Shown here piece after piece: positions 1 through 8,676 of a stretch of DNA of 64,000 bases (the first letter of the stretch is position 1; the number at the start of each line of letters is the position of its first letter). Made by a program: the position numbers and the translations under genes. Origin of the DNA: an uncultured Pelagibacteraceae bacterium (GTDB lineage Bacteria; Pseudomonadota; Alphaproteobacteria; Pelagibacterales; Pelagibacteraceae); the NCBI GenBank assembly GCA_902589395.1, contig CACIST010000001.1:124001-188000 (forward strand), written 5' to 3'. The notes beneath the pieces are model-generated. The model worked only from the letters and a program-made list of their open reading frames with translations. It did not search any database and had not been told where the DNA came from.

Positions 1-375
1 TATAGTTTTATAATCTTTTGGTAGATAAATGCTTAATGTTAACCATCGTTCACCTTTGAAAGTGCTGTCATGAGAACTAAGCTCACTTCGAACTCTATCG
101 CCTTTTGATCGATATCTGTTTTCTTTATACAAAACAACTTCCCCACAATCGGTGTGATTACCATCTCTTCCACAGTCAAATGGAATTGCAACAAATTTAT
201 AAGCGCTTTTACCTATAAATGGTTCTCCAGAACCATCTTTGACTATTTCATAGGATTTTCCAATTTTTCCCTCAGCAACTGATGACTTAAAATTAATGTT
301 TGTTATATCTTTTTTATTAGCATTAGCAGCTTGAGAGAATATCATAATAAAAAATATCAAAAAAAAAATTTTCAT
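1..375 (-). CDS. Secreted polysaccharide-lyase-like protein (partial, N-terminal 125 codons)
   Basis: Reading the reverse strand from an ATG at 375 gives an open frame that runs off the window edge. Residues 1-19 form a typical signal peptide (Lys, long hydrophobic run, AANA before the likely cleavage site), so the product should be exported. The mature part has Cys67 and Cys77 and a DRVRSEL motif at residues 93-99, which resembles the conserved R-x-E-L strand of the heparin lyase I / PF14099 polysaccharide lyase fold; this family call is from memory of the fold and not searched. It starts 3 bases after the stop of the membrane-protein gene upstream, so it is likely the last visible gene of the same minus-strand transcript. 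Substrate unknown. Confidence 0.6.
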   Translation of the reverse strand, partial: MKIFFLIFFIMIFSQAANANKKDITNINFKSSVAEGKIGKSYEIVKDGSGEPFIGKSAYKFVAIPFDCGRDGNHTDCGEVVLYKENRYRSKGDRVRSELSSHDSTFKGERWLTLSIYLPKDYKTI

Positions 376-378
376 TTA

Positions 379-1608
379 TCAATACTTTATATGTTCTATT
401 ACTTTTAAATTATCGAACAGTACATTCATGAATAACTCAATATTTTGATTCATACCATAGAAAAATAAATTTTTGACACAACAATGTGAGAGATTAACAA
501 AGAATAAATAAAATCCTATTGTTAAAAATAACAAAAGATTAATTAAAAGACCGTACTCGAACTTAACTTTATTTTTAATCTTAAATTGCAATTTTGTTCC
601 AACTAAAATCATCGCAATAATATATATCCATCTTCCCCAGTCTGATGCTAAAAATAAAAGCATAATAAAAGGTAAAATACTCAATAAGATATATTTGATT
701 TCAAATTTTTGATTTAAAGTCTCGAGTTTTTTTAGCATAAAAATTAATGGCATTACTATTATTAGTATTGAGATAAAATAAAGAAATACAAACTTTGCGT
801 TTTTTATATATGGTAGAGTTGCATCAAATCTCTCCGCTATATTTAAATTTAAAAATATATAAGGTGTAATTGAAAAGTTAAATTGGTTTGTAAAAATTCC
901 TAATCTCTCTACAGTTGACTCATATAAAATATTGTATGAAATTTGTTTATAGAAAAAAAATTGTATTAAAAATAGGATTGTCAAAAGAAAAATAAATATA
1001 ATATTTTTTCTTTCATATTTACTATTCAAATTTCTTTTATAAATAAAAAAATGAAGTGGCAAAAATAAAATTTGAATAGAATGGATAAGTGAATTTATTA
1101 ATATAAAAGGTCCAAGAATATAACTTACAAGATTTCCATATTTCTTTTTATCTATTTTTTCGAAATTTAATAATTGAGAAAAATAAATATGAACTAAAAA
1201 CGAGCTTACCATAAATATTTCTTTTCTCAAAAAGGCCCCAATATCATAAATCGGAAAAAGTATTAGAGCTGGATTTAATAAAAGAAATATATAAATAATT
1301 TTACTAGAATTAATAACTGGCTTTAATATTCTTAAAAATAATAGAATATTTAATAAGTGAAAGATTACAAAAATTGAATTTATTAATATTTTAAAATCAA
1401 GATTTGTAATTCTTTTTAATGAAAATACAAATTCCCCAAGCAAAGCATTTTTTACAAAACCTTCAGAATAACTAATAAATATCTGCGAAAAGGAATGATG
1501 ATGTAATACTGTACTAAATGAAAAGTAGAATACAAAAGTGAAAGATAAAATTAAAAAAGAGTGAGAAAGAGAATTTAAATTTATTAAGCTATATATCTTT
1601 TTGAGCAT
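379..1608 (-). CDS. Polytopic inner-membrane protein, possibly polymerase or glycosyltransferase-like
   Basis: The protein is about 409 residues and is dominated by roughly nine or ten hydrophobic segments separated by short Lys/Asn-rich loops, so it is an integral membrane protein. There is no recognised catalytic motif, but a short charged loop with LASDWGRW near residue 322 and a cytosolic-looking FLRKE stretch near residue 127 stand out as possibly conserved positions. I chose the ATG at 1608; a TTG one codon earlier is also open. The start overlaps the end of the GT2 gene by 20 bp, implying translational coupling. The context (GT2 upstream, secreted lyase-like protein downstream) suggests a role in surface glycan synthesis, such as an EpsG/Wzy-type protein, but this is inference. 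Confidence 0.65.
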   Translation of the reverse strand: MLKKIYSLINLNSLSHSFLILSFTFVFYFSFSTVLHHHSFSQIFISYSEGFVKNALLGEFVFSLKRITNLDFKILINSIFVIFHLLNILLFLRILKPVINSSKIIYIFLLLNPALILFPIYDIGAFLRKEIFMVSSFLVHIYFSQLLNFEKIDKKKYGNLVSYILGPFILINSLIHSIQILFLPLHFFIYKRNLNSKYERKNIIFIFLLTILFLIQFFFYKQISYNILYESTVERLGIFTNQFNFSITPYIFLNLNIAERFDATLPYIKNAKFVFLYFISILIIVMPLIFMLKKLETLNQKFEIKYILLSILPFIMLLFLASDWGRWIYIIAMILVGTKLQFKIKNKVKFEYGLLINLLLFLTIGFYLFFVNLSHCCVKNLFFYGMNQNIELFMNVLFDNLKVIEHIKY

Positions 1609-2311
1609 CAATTTTAAAATGTTTAATTTTTATTAATCCGGTAGTGTTTCTAATGATAATTCCCGGTAATTTTATAATTCCATAACTTGCAACGCCACTT
1701 TTTCTCTCAAAGTGTTGAATAGGAGTTTCTTTAATTTTTTTACCTGTTTTTAAACATGTTGCCACAAATCCCCACCAAAATCCTTCGGTCATCATATTTA
1801 ATAGTTTCGTGGGAAGAGAGTTAAAAGTTTTTCTTTTTCCAATTACAAATGGACAACTAGGATCTTTTAATTTTGTATCAAATAAAATCATGTGTAAAAC
1901 TTTGAACAATTTGCTATAGAAGATTCTGTTTATTGAGTCTTTTCTTGGATTTCTATAGCCAATTAAAAATTCATTTTCCTCAGGTAAATTATCAAGATTT
2001 TTAATTAATGAATCAACTTTTATTTGATTATCACTGTCTGTACATAATATGTAATCACCTGTACTTGATTTAATTCCATCTAAAACAGCTTTTGTATACC
2101 CCCTTTTTTTCTCTGAACTTAAGTTTATTATCGGGTATTTTTTCTCTAGATTACTAATAAGTTCTTTAGTCCCATCAGTACTACCATCTTCAACCAATAT
2201 AAATTCATAAGAAATATTATGAATTTTTTCTAATTGTGTGCTCCAATCCTCCAAGAGAGGCTTTAGATTTTCATATTCATTATGAATTGGAAGTACTACT
2301 GAAATTTTCAT
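1589..2311 (-). CDS. Family 2 glycosyltransferase (dolichyl-phosphate-mannose-synthase-like)
   Basis: The protein has the GT-A fold start of GT2 enzymes: a beta strand followed by PIHNEYENL (residues 8-16), VEDGSTD at 40-46 that normally contacts the nucleotide, and an Asp-rich TDSDNQ at 91-96 in the place of the DXD metal site. It would transfer a sugar from a nucleotide-sugar to a lipid or glycan acceptor on the cytosolic face of the membrane. At 240 residues it lacks the C-terminal membrane helices seen in some relatives; the following membrane-protein gene, which overlaps its end, may supply that function. It starts 1 base after the hisH stop, so it lies in the his transcript although it has no known histidine role. 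Donor and acceptor cannot be deduced. Confidence 0.85.
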   Translation of the reverse strand: MKISVVLPIHNEYENLKPLLEDWSTQLEKIHNISYEFILVEDGSTDGTKELISNLEKKYPIINLSSEKKRGYTKAVLDGIKSSTGDYILCTDSDNQIKVDSLIKNLDNLPEENEFLIGYRNPRKDSINRIFYSKLFKVLHMILFDTKLKDPSCPFVIGKRKTFNSLPTKLLNMMTEGFWWGFVATCLKTGKKIKETPIQHFERKSGVASYGIIKLPGIIIRNTTGLIKIKHFKIDAQKDI

Positions 2312-2312
2312 C

Positions 2313-2939
2313 TTATAATATTATAAAGTTCTCTATAATGTTAAGGCCTATTTTATCACTTTTTTCGGGGTGAAATTGAGTGCCAAATATGTTTTCTTTT
2401 TCTGCAGCACAAACAACATTAGATGAATAATCAGTTGTTGCTAAAATAACAGATTTATCCTCTGGCACAAATTCATAACTGTGAACGAAGTACATGTGAG
2501 AGTTATTTTCTATGCCTTTAAAAATCTTACTGTCTTTTATTATATTAATTTCATTCCAACCAATATGTGGTAGCTTAAATTTACCTTCTTGGTTATCAAT
2601 TTTAGACACTTTTCCTGAAATCCAACCTAAACCTTTAGTCTCAACTTCTTCATAACCAATATCTGCAAACATTTGAAGACCAACACAAATTCCAAGTAGT
2701 GGTTTTTTACTTTCTAATGCAAATTCATTAAGAGTATCTATCAAACCGTTAATACTATTGAGACCATCAATACAGCTTTTAAAAGATCCTTGTCCAGGTA
2801 ATACAACTTTATCGCTAGTTTTAATCGTAGCTAGATCTGATGTTACTTTAATATTTACTTTATCTTTTGCAACTTCTTTAAATGAATTAATTACAGAACT
2901 TATATTACCTGAATTATAGTCAACAATTGTGACATTCAT
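2313..2939 (-). CDS. hisH: Imidazole glycerol phosphate synthase, glutaminase subunit
   Basis: HisH hydrolyses glutamine and passes ammonia to HisF, which makes imidazole glycerol phosphate and AICAR in histidine synthesis. The class I amidotransferase triad is visible: the nucleophile Cys85 in GICVGLQMF, and His190 with Glu192 in TQFHPEKS. The N-terminus DYNSGN is typical of the family and 208 residues is a normal length. It follows hisB with a 5-base gap. The partner gene hisF is not in the visible downstream sequence, where a glycosyltransferase starts instead. The ATG at 2939 is well placed and no alternative is needed. Confidence 0.96.
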   Translation of the reverse strand: MNVTIVDYNSGNISSVINSFKEVAKDKVNIKVTSDLATIKTSDKVVLPGQGSFKSCIDGLNSINGLIDTLNEFALESKKPLLGICVGLQMFADIGYEEVETKGLGWISGKVSKIDNQEGKFKLPHIGWNEINIIKDSKIFKGIENNSHMYFVHSYEFVPEDKSVILATTDYSSNVVCAAEKENIFGTQFHPEKSDKIGLNIIENFIIL

Positions 2940-2944
2940 TAAAT

Positions 2945-3535
2945 TTATAAAGAACCTTTTGTAGAAGGTATTGTAGTTTTATTTCTTTGATCCATCTCTA
3001 AAGCAGCACGTAATGATCTTGCTAATCCTTTAAAACAGGATTCGATTATGTGGTGACTGTTTTCACCGTATATATTTTCTATATGCAAAGTAATTCCTGC
3101 AGATTGTGAGAACGCTTGGAACCATTCTTTAAATAGTTCTGTATCCATCTCACCTAATTTTTCTACTTTCAATTTTACTTTCCAAATTAAATAAGGTCTG
3201 TTTGAAACATCAATTGCAACTCTAGTTAATGTTTCATCCATTGGTATCATTGCATGAGCATATCTTTTAATGCCAACAAATTTTTTAGATGCTTTTTTTA
3301 AACATTCGCCAATTGCAATTCCTGTGTCTTCAGTTGTGTGGTGAAGATCAATGTGCGTATCACCTTTAGCTTTAATGTTCATATCCATTGAAGAGTGTTT
3401 TGATAATTGCTCAAGCATGTGATCTAAAAATCCTATGCCTGTGTCAACTTTGTACTTACCCTTACCATCAATATTTAAGTCAACACTGATGTTAGTCTCT
3501 TTTGTTTTTCTACTTATTTTGGCTTTACGTTTCAT
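2945..3535 (-). CDS. hisB: Imidazoleglycerol-phosphate dehydratase
   Basis: HisB dehydrates imidazole glycerol phosphate to imidazole acetol phosphate, the sixth step of histidine synthesis. The two metal-binding histidine clusters that hold the di-manganese site are present: [10 protein letters not shown] around residues 63-72 and ENSHHIIES near residue 160, together with GFLDHML near 35-41. The 196 residues match the monofunctional enzyme; the N-terminal phosphatase domain of the E. coli fusion is absent. It is the first gene of the minus-strand cluster hisB-hisH-GT2-membrane protein-lyase and is divergent from hslV across a 91 bp gap, which must contain promoters for both sides. Confidence 0.97.
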   Translation of the reverse strand: MKRKAKISRKTKETNISVDLNIDGKGKYKVDTGIGFLDHMLEQLSKHSSMDMNIKAKGDTHIDLHHTTEDTGIAIGECLKKASKKFVGIKRYAHAMIPMDETLTRVAIDVSNRPYLIWKVKLKVEKLGEMDTELFKEWFQAFSQSAGITLHIENIYGENSHHIIESCFKGLARSLRAALEMDQRNKTTIPSTKGSL

Positions 3536-3626
3536 AGTTTGAAAAAGGTATATATCTATTATTCAATTATGGCAATAATTCTAGGCTTGGTCTTGAACTA
3601 TAAGATTTAGTATCCATCTATAATCC

Positions 3627-4142
3627 ATGACAACAATAGTATTAGTAAGAAAAAACAATGAAGTAGTAGTTGCTGGAGATGGCCAAGTTAGTATGGGAAA
3701 TACAGTAATTAAGAAAACTGCAAACAAAGTTCGTAAGATTGAGAAAAGAAATGTGATAGCAGGTTTTGCTGGATCTACAGCAGATGCCCTAACATTATTT
3801 GAAAGATTAGAGTCTAAACTGGAAAAACATGCTGGAAATCTAGCAAGAGCAGCTGTTGAACTAGCTAAAGATTGGCGAACGGATAAGTATTTAAGACGGT
3901 TAGAAGCTTTAATGGCCGTTGGTGATAAGGAAAATAGTTTCATTATTTCAGGAACTGGTGATGTTTTAGAGCCTGAAGGTGATGTGATTGGAATTGGATC
4001 TGGTGGAAATTATGCACTAGCGTCAGCAAAAGTATTAATGGATACAGATTTAACAGCAGAAGAAGTTGCAAAAAAAGCAATTAAAGTTGCATCTGAAATA
4101 TGTGTTTTCACAAATGATAATTGCAATATTGAGAAAATTTAA
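3627..4142 (+). CDS. hslV: ATP-dependent protease HslVU, peptidase subunit
   Basis: HslV forms the double hexameric proteolytic chamber that degrades unfolded proteins delivered by HslU. The sequence starts Met-Thr-Thr-Ile-Val; removal of Met exposes the catalytic N-terminal threonine, which fixes the ATG at 3627 as the true start (an in-frame stop lies two codons upstream). Family motifs include [47 protein letters not shown] and a GIGSGGNYA loop. The length of 171 residues is normal. The gene ends immediately before hslU with no gap, so the two subunits are co-translated. Confidence 0.97.
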   Translation: MTTIVLVRKNNEVVVAGDGQVSMGNTVIKKTANKVRKIEKRNVIAGFAGSTADALTLFERLESKLEKHAGNLARAAVELAKDWRTDKYLRRLEALMAVGDKENSFIISGTGDVLEPEGDVIGIGSGGNYALASAKVLMDTDLTAEEVAKKAIKVASEICVFTNDNCNIEKI

Positions 4143-5513
4143 ATGGAAAAATCAAACGTAACAACACTACCGAACGCTAAAGTAAAAAAAGAAAAAAATA
4201 ACATTCAAAATTCATTATCTCCAAGAGAAATTGTTTCTGAATTGGATAGATTTGTTGTGGGACAAAATAATGCAAAAAGAGCAGTTGCGATCGCATTGAG
4301 AAATAGATGGAGAAGACAAGCACTAGAAGGCGACATGAAAGATGAAGTGCTTCCAAAAAATATTTTGATGATGGGACCAACAGGAGTTGGTAAAACAGAA
4401 ATATCTAGAAGATTATCAAAATTAGCTGAGGCACCGTTTGTGAAAGTTGAGGCTACAAGATTTACTGAAGTAGGTTATGTTGGAAGAGATGTAGAACAAA
4501 TCATAAGAGATCTTCTTGAAATTGCTATTGCAATGGAAAAAGTAAAAAAAAGAAAAGAAGTTCACGCTAAAGCACAAAAATTAGCAGAAGATAGAGTGCT
4601 TGATGCAATTGTAGGTAATAAAGCAAGTGTTGCAACACGAGAAAGTTTTAGGAAAAGATTAAGAGATGGTGATTTAGACGACAATGAGATCGAAATAGCT
4701 GTAACTGAGAGTAGTGGTGGAATGCCGTCATTTGAAATTCCTGGAATGCCTGGTGCAAATGTTGGGATGATTAATATCTCAGATATGCTTGGAAAATCTA
4801 TGGGCCAAAAAGCTAAGAAGAAAAAAATGTCTGTTAAAGAGTCTCATGAAATATTACTTAATGAAGAAGCTGATAAATTAATAGAACAAGACAAAATTAT
4901 TAAATCAGCAAAAAATACAACTGAGAACAACGGTATCGTATTTTTAGATGAAATAGATAAAATCTCAGCAAGAACTGACAGAGTTGGTGGAGATGTTTCA
5001 AGAGAAGGTGTTCAAAGAGATTTGCTACCACTAATTGAGGGAACAACTGTGAGCACTAAATATGGTCCAATAAAAACTGATCATATATTATTTATAGCTT
5101 CTGGAGCATTTCAATTAGCAAAACCATCAGATCTTTTACCTGAACTTCAAGGGAGATTGCCGATTAGAGTTGAGCTAGATGCATTGAATAGTGAGGATTT
5201 CAAGCGAATTTTAAAAGAGCCTGATAATAGTTTAATAAAACAATACAAAGCATTATTAAAAACCGAAAATGTTGAATTAGAATTTACTGAAGACGGAATT
5301 GATACCATCGCAACGATTGCAAGTGAAGTAAACACAACTGTGGAAAATATAGGTGCTAGAAGACTCCATACTATAATCGAAAGAGTTTTGGATGAAATAA
5401 GTTTTACAGCAACAGATAGAGCTGGTGAAAAAATCAGTATAGATTCGAAGTATATTAAGAAAAATATTGGAGAACTTGTTAAAGACGCAGATTTATCAAA
5501 ATTTATTTTATAA
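4143..5513 (+). CDS. hslU: ATP-dependent protease HslVU, unfoldase subunit
   Basis: HslU is an AAA+ hexamer that unfolds substrates and opens the HslV chamber. Walker A is GPTGVGKTE at residues 78-86 and Walker B is VFLDEIDK at 266-273. The pore loop GYVGRDV lies near 111-117. The intermediate I-domain occupies about 120-250 and contains a Gly/Pro/Met-rich loop near 192-218. The extreme C-terminus DLSKFIL matches the tail that inserts between HslV subunits. The length of 456 residues is typical. It directly abuts hslV; heat-shock control is common for the pair, but I see no clear promoter element inside the short upstream region. Confidence 0.97.
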   Translation: MEKSNVTTLPNAKVKKEKNNIQNSLSPREIVSELDRFVVGQNNAKRAVAIALRNRWRRQALEGDMKDEVLPKNILMMGPTGVGKTEISRRLSKLAEAPFVKVEATRFTEVGYVGRDVEQIIRDLLEIAIAMEKVKKRKEVHAKAQKLAEDRVLDAIVGNKASVATRESFRKRLRDGDLDDNEIEIAVTESSGGMPSFEIPGMPGANVGMINISDMLGKSMGQKAKKKKMSVKESHEILLNEEADKLIEQDKIIKSAKNTTENNGIVFLDEIDKISARTDRVGGDVSREGVQRDLLPLIEGTTVSTKYGPIKTDHILFIASGAFQLAKPSDLLPELQGRLPIRVELDALNSEDFKRILKEPDNSLIKQYKALLKTENVELEFTEDGIDTIATIASEVNTTVENIGARRLHTIIERVLDEISFTATDRAGEKISIDSKYIKKNIGELVKDADLSKFIL

Positions 5514-5516
5514 TTT

Positions 5517-5933
5517 TCATTTTTTTTTTCTTAAAAAAATATCGAAATTTCCAACGGATGGGTTTTCAACAGCCTCAAAATCAATACTTATAATTTTGCT
5601 CATTAAATGATCACTACCTTTAATAAAATTAGGTACTGAGTGTTTTAATATGCTTAAATTATTAGATTGGTATGGGTCATTTAAATTTTTAGATCTTAGA
5701 CCCTTTCCTGTGATAACATTAATTTTATTTACTCCATTAAGAAAACATTCTTCTATATAAGAAGTCATCTTTTGATTTGCTTCTTCTAAAGTATAACCGT
5801 GTAAATCAATTGATCTTTCAATATATCTTTTGGGTGTCGAAGAAATTTTTTGATCTTTATTTTCTAATTTATCAGTACTATTTAAGAAGTCTTCCCAGTC
5901 TTTTTTATCTTTGTCTGATATTTTTTTAATCAA
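5517..5933 (-). CDS. Smr/MutS2-C domain protein
   Basis: The C-terminal two thirds form an Smr domain, a small nuclease/nucleic-acid-binding fold: DLHGYTLEEA at residues 43-52 carries the DLHG signature and VITGKGLRSK at 73-82 carries the TGxG signature. The N-terminal 35 residues are charged and probably flexible. Stand-alone Smr proteins of this size are common in proteobacteria; their role is not settled, with RNA cleavage or ribosome-collision rescue proposed for relatives. The start is a TTG at 5933 directly after the TAG of the Tim44-like gene, so translation probably couples to it. It converges on hslU with only 3 bases between stops. Confidence 0.88.
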   Translation of the reverse strand: MIKKISDKDKKDWEDFLNSTDKLENKDQKISSTPKRYIERSIDLHGYTLEEANQKMTSYIEECFLNGVNKINVITGKGLRSKNLNDPYQSNNLSILKHSVPNFIKGSDHLMSKIISIDFEAVENPSVGNFDIFLRKKK

Positions 5934-6524
5934 CTAAGCCTGGGTGTCTACTATTAACCAGTTAGGATTTTTTGATGTACTATCTTTTGTAAATTTCCAA
6001 GTATCTAAAACTTTTTTAACTTTTTGAGCATCGCCAGATACAACTTTATTATCTTTATCTTTGATGCAAGATATAATTTCACTTACAAATTCTACACTTA
6101 CTTCAAGCATATTTTTATTTTGATTATGCTCTTTTATTTCTGCAGAATTTATACCAATAAATGTGGTTTCAGAAGTTACATTTCTTGCTTTTTTATCTTT
6201 GATAGCTTCATCAAATTGATCATATACATTTTTTGCTAGCAGATTTTTTATTGATTTTAGATCTCCTTTAGAAAAGCTCGTAATTATGCTTTCATAAGCG
6301 ATCTTTGCACCGTTTAGAAAATCTTTTTTTGCTGCATCATTAAAAGTTTCAGCATTAAGAACAGGAGAAACTTTAGTCTCTTTTACTTCCTCGTGAGGGA
6401 AGCTTGAATTAATATTTTCCTCAAAACCAGTTTTTTTTCCTAAAATCCCTCTTAATCTAAGGAAAATAAAACCAGCAATCATGGCTAGTAATATTATATC
6501 GATGTACTCGAAGCTATAACTCAT
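5934..6524 (-). CDS. Tim44-like domain membrane protein
   Basis: A single N-terminal hydrophobic segment (about residues 8-25) is followed by a Lys-rich linker and a C-terminal Tim44-like domain (about 60-195) with the sequence pattern FLNGAKIAYESIITSFSKGDL and a terminal WKFTKD...NPNWLI segment typical of the family. Alphaproteobacterial members (TimA) are regarded as relatives of the mitochondrial import motor subunit Tim44, but their bacterial role is uncertain; membrane anchoring with a cytosolic domain that holds unfolded protein is plausible. Its position divergent from fxsA-secB, with secB being an export chaperone, is the usual alphaproteobacterial arrangement. Confidence 0.87.
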   Translation of the reverse strand: MSYSFEYIDIILLAMIAGFIFLRLRGILGKKTGFEENINSSFPHEEVKETKVSPVLNAETFNDAAKKDFLNGAKIAYESIITSFSKGDLKSIKNLLAKNVYDQFDEAIKDKKARNVTSETTFIGINSAEIKEHNQNKNMLEVSVEFVSEIISCIKDKDNKVVSGDAQKVKKVLDTWKFTKDSTSKNPNWLIVDTQA

Positions 6525-6582
6525 ATACTAATAATATTTACTATGTTGATTAATTTCAACCTGCAATTTACATTATAGACAA

Positions 6583-7011
6583 ATGAACACAGCAATTATT
6601 CTTATTTTAGGGATACCCCTGATTGAAATCTATTTATTCATAAAAGTTGGCTCACAAATAGGGGCTTTAAATACTATTTTACTGATACTAACCACTGCAA
6701 TTGTTGGTATTTGGTATGCAAGATACGAAGGTTTTAATACTTTACGATCAGGGATGTCGCAATTAATCAAAAATGAAATCCCTCTGTATGAAATAATTTC
6801 TGGAGCAGCAATTGCATTTGCAGCTCTTCTATTGATATTACCTGGATTTGCTACAGACATAATAGGAATTCTCTTAGTATTTCCAGTCACGAGAAAAATA
6901 ATTTTAAGTAAGTATTCTAAAAAGTATTCAAGTAAAAATAAAAATAATATAAAAAAAAAAAATTATATTGAAGGTGAATATGAAGATATAGAGGATAATG
7001 ATGGAAAATAA
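6583..7011 (+). CDS. fxsA: FxsA family inner-membrane protein
   Basis: FxsA proteins are small cytoplasmic-membrane proteins; the E. coli protein suppresses F exclusion of phage T7, but the physiological role is not known. The sequence has the family pattern of an N-terminal hydrophobic hairpin with GIPLIEIYLFIKVG at residues 10-23, a conserved central region and the loop LLILPGFATDIIG near 82-94, then a Lys/Asn-rich cytosolic tail from about residue 110. Three or four membrane segments are predicted by eye. The 3' end overlaps secB by 14 bp. The conserved fxsA/Tim44-like/secB/dnaQ neighbourhood supports the call. Confidence 0.9.
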   Translation: MNTAIILILGIPLIEIYLFIKVGSQIGALNTILLILTTAIVGIWYARYEGFNTLRSGMSQLIKNEIPLYEIISGAAIAFAALLLILPGFATDIIGILLVFPVTRKIILSKYSKKYSSKNKNNIKKKNYIEGEYEDIEDNDGK

Positions 7012-7423
7012 ATATAAAATAATAATAAGTTATATCCAAGATTTATCAGTTGAAATTCCTAGTGCTGAAGCTTTAGTTACAATCAGGAACACAATACCAG
7101 AATATAAAATGAAAGTTGATATTGAAACAAAACCTTCAAAAAGAAAAATGATAGAAGTTATAACTAAATTAACTTACACAAATTCGAATAAGAAAAAAGA
7201 TAGAGGTTTTTTTCAAATTAAATATGCAACTGTTATAGACATTTTAGACTTGAAAATAGAAAAAAAAGATTTGGAGAAAATAATTTTGTGTGATCTTCAA
7301 ACAGAGATTTATCCTGAACTAGAACAAAAATTTTTAACTATTCTTAAAAATTCCGGACTTCCTGACCTTAAGTTTGGAAAAAAAATTGACTTTGAGGAAT
7401 TATATAAAGCAAGATTAAATTAA
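6998..7423 (+). CDS. secB: Protein-export chaperone SecB
   Basis: SecB is a tetrameric cytosolic chaperone that keeps preproteins unfolded and hands them to SecA. The sequence fits a divergent SecB: YIQDLSVEIPSAEA near residues 12-25 matches the conserved QYIKDLSFENP-type start, with the beta-sheet core following. At 141 residues it is a little shorter than typical and lacks an acidic C-terminal tail of usual composition. Start could be the ATG at 6998 or the adjacent ATG at 7001; both lie inside the end of fxsA. It converges on dnaQ with a 4-base overlap. The position between fxsA and dnaQ is conserved in alphaproteobacteria and strengthens a call that identity alone would leave moderate. 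Confidence 0.87.
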   Translation: MMENKYKIIISYIQDLSVEIPSAEALVTIRNTIPEYKMKVDIETKPSKRKMIEVITKLTYTNSNKKKDRGFFQIKYATVIDILDLKIEKKDLEKIILCDLQTEIYPELEQKFLTILKNSGLPDLKFGKKIDFEELYKARLN

Positions 7424-8085
7424 AAATAATTTTTTTTTAAGTCCTTTTTAAGAAATTCATTATGATTCTTTAATTCTTCTTCACTTGGAGTGATAACTCT
7501 CTTATAGTATTCCAATCCTCCTTTAGAAAACGAGAACTTAGTTTTATTATCTTCAACTAAATTTAATGTTGGTTCTTTTTGATCAATTAAATTTATATAG
7601 ACTTTTGCAAGTAAATCACAATCAATTAAAGCTGTATGTTTTTCTCTTTTTGAATTATCAATTCTAAATCTTCTACACAATGCATCAAGACTAATACCTG
7701 AGCCTGGAAATTTGTTCCTTGCAAGTTCTAGTGTATCAATAACATTTGAAATATTTATTTTTGGCTTGCTAACTAATGACAATTCATTATTTAAGTGGCC
7801 AATATCAAACTCAGCATTGTGGATTATAATTTTTTTATCTTTAATAAAATCTAAAAATTCGTCAGCTATTTCCTCAAATTTTGGTTTTGTTGATAAAAAC
7901 TCATCGGAATATCCATGAACTTCAAATGCCTTTTCTGAAACTTTTCGTTCGGGGTTTAAATAAAAATGAAAAATATTCCTCGTTGGCACTAGATCATCTA
8001 ACTCTATGCATCCAATTTCAACAATACGATGGCCATCCTTTATAGATAATCCAGTTGTTTCAGTATCAAGAACTATTTCTTTCAT
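7420..8085 (-). CDS. dnaQ: DNA polymerase III epsilon subunit (3'-5' proofreading exonuclease)
   Basis: The protein is a DEDDh exonuclease that proofreads replication errors in the Pol III core. All three Exo motifs are visible: Exo I DTETTG at residues 7-12 (Asp7, Glu9), Exo II HNAEFD at 89-94 (Asp94), and Exo III with His150 and Asp155. The C-terminal 50 residues are a poorly conserved extension expected to bind the alpha subunit. At 221 residues the length is typical of alphaproteobacterial DnaQ. It overlaps coaE upstream by 20 bp, and it is the last gene of the minus-strand block that leads away from the probable origin. Confidence 0.96.
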   Translation of the reverse strand: MKEIVLDTETTGLSIKDGHRIVEIGCIELDDLVPTRNIFHFYLNPERKVSEKAFEVHGYSDEFLSTKPKFEEIADEFLDFIKDKKIIIHNAEFDIGHLNNELSLVSKPKINISNVIDTLELARNKFPGSGISLDALCRRFRIDNSKREKHTALIDCDLLAKVYINLIDQKEPTLNLVEDNKTKFSFSKGGLEYYKRVITPSEEELKNHNEFLKKDLKKNYF

Positions 8086-8653
8086 TTAAAATTTCTTTTT
8101 TAATAAGTTTAACTTTTTTTTTCATCACATTTACTGAAAAATTATTATTAATGACATAGTCAGCTAATTTTTCTTTTTTAGATAAGATAACCTGGTTTTC
8201 TTTAAGATTCTTTATCAATTTTTCATTGAAGTTAGGCCTCTTTTTTAATCTGTTTAGGACTTTAGATTTTTTTGATTTAACAAAAATAATTATATCTTTT
8301 TTTTTATTGAGTTTGTTTTCTATTAATAAAGGGATATCAAAAATAATAACTTCACTCCTCTTATTTCTTATTATAAATTTTTTCATATTTTTTCTTACCA
8401 AAGGGTGAACAACAGAAGATATAATTTTAAGATTTTTCTTATTTGAGTTAATGGCCGATATAAGCTCCTTTTTTTTAATAGGAAATGTTTCTATAAATTT
8501 TGGTAATTTTTTTTTTAATTTATTAAAACAATCTTTATTTTTTTTATAAATATATTTTACTTCATCATCTGCATTAAATACTGGATATCTAAAAAGCTTT
8601 GAAATAAAAGATTTCCCTGAACCTATACCACCAATTATTCCAACTCTAATCAT
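8066..8653 (-). CDS. coaE: Dephospho-CoA kinase
   Basis: CoaE phosphorylates dephospho-CoA at the 3' ribose hydroxyl, the last step of coenzyme A synthesis. The P-loop GGIGSGKS is at residues 8-15, and the conserved substrate-binding Asp-rich segment FNADDEVK lies near 25-32. The segment HPLVRKNMKKF near 82-92 and IIFDIPLLIE near 103-112 are characteristic. The 195-residue length is normal. It is extremely Lys-rich, reflecting the AT bias. It lies between aroE and dnaQ, as in most alphaproteobacteria. Confidence 0.95.
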   Translation of the reverse strand: MIRVGIIGGIGSGKSFISKLFRYPVFNADDEVKYIYKKNKDCFNKLKKKLPKFIETFPIKKKELISAINSNKKNLKIISSVVHPLVRKNMKKFIIRNKRSEVIIFDIPLLIENKLNKKKDIIIFVKSKKSKVLNRLKKRPNFNEKLIKNLKENQVILSKKEKLADYVINNNFSVNVMKKKVKLIKKEILNERNSS

Positions 8654-8676
8654 GTTTAATTTTAAATCTCACAGTT

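Noticed and set aside
3581-3943. 120-codon minus-strand frame opposite hslV
   Set aside because: It is antisense to a clear hslV with intact motifs and shows no recognisable protein features.
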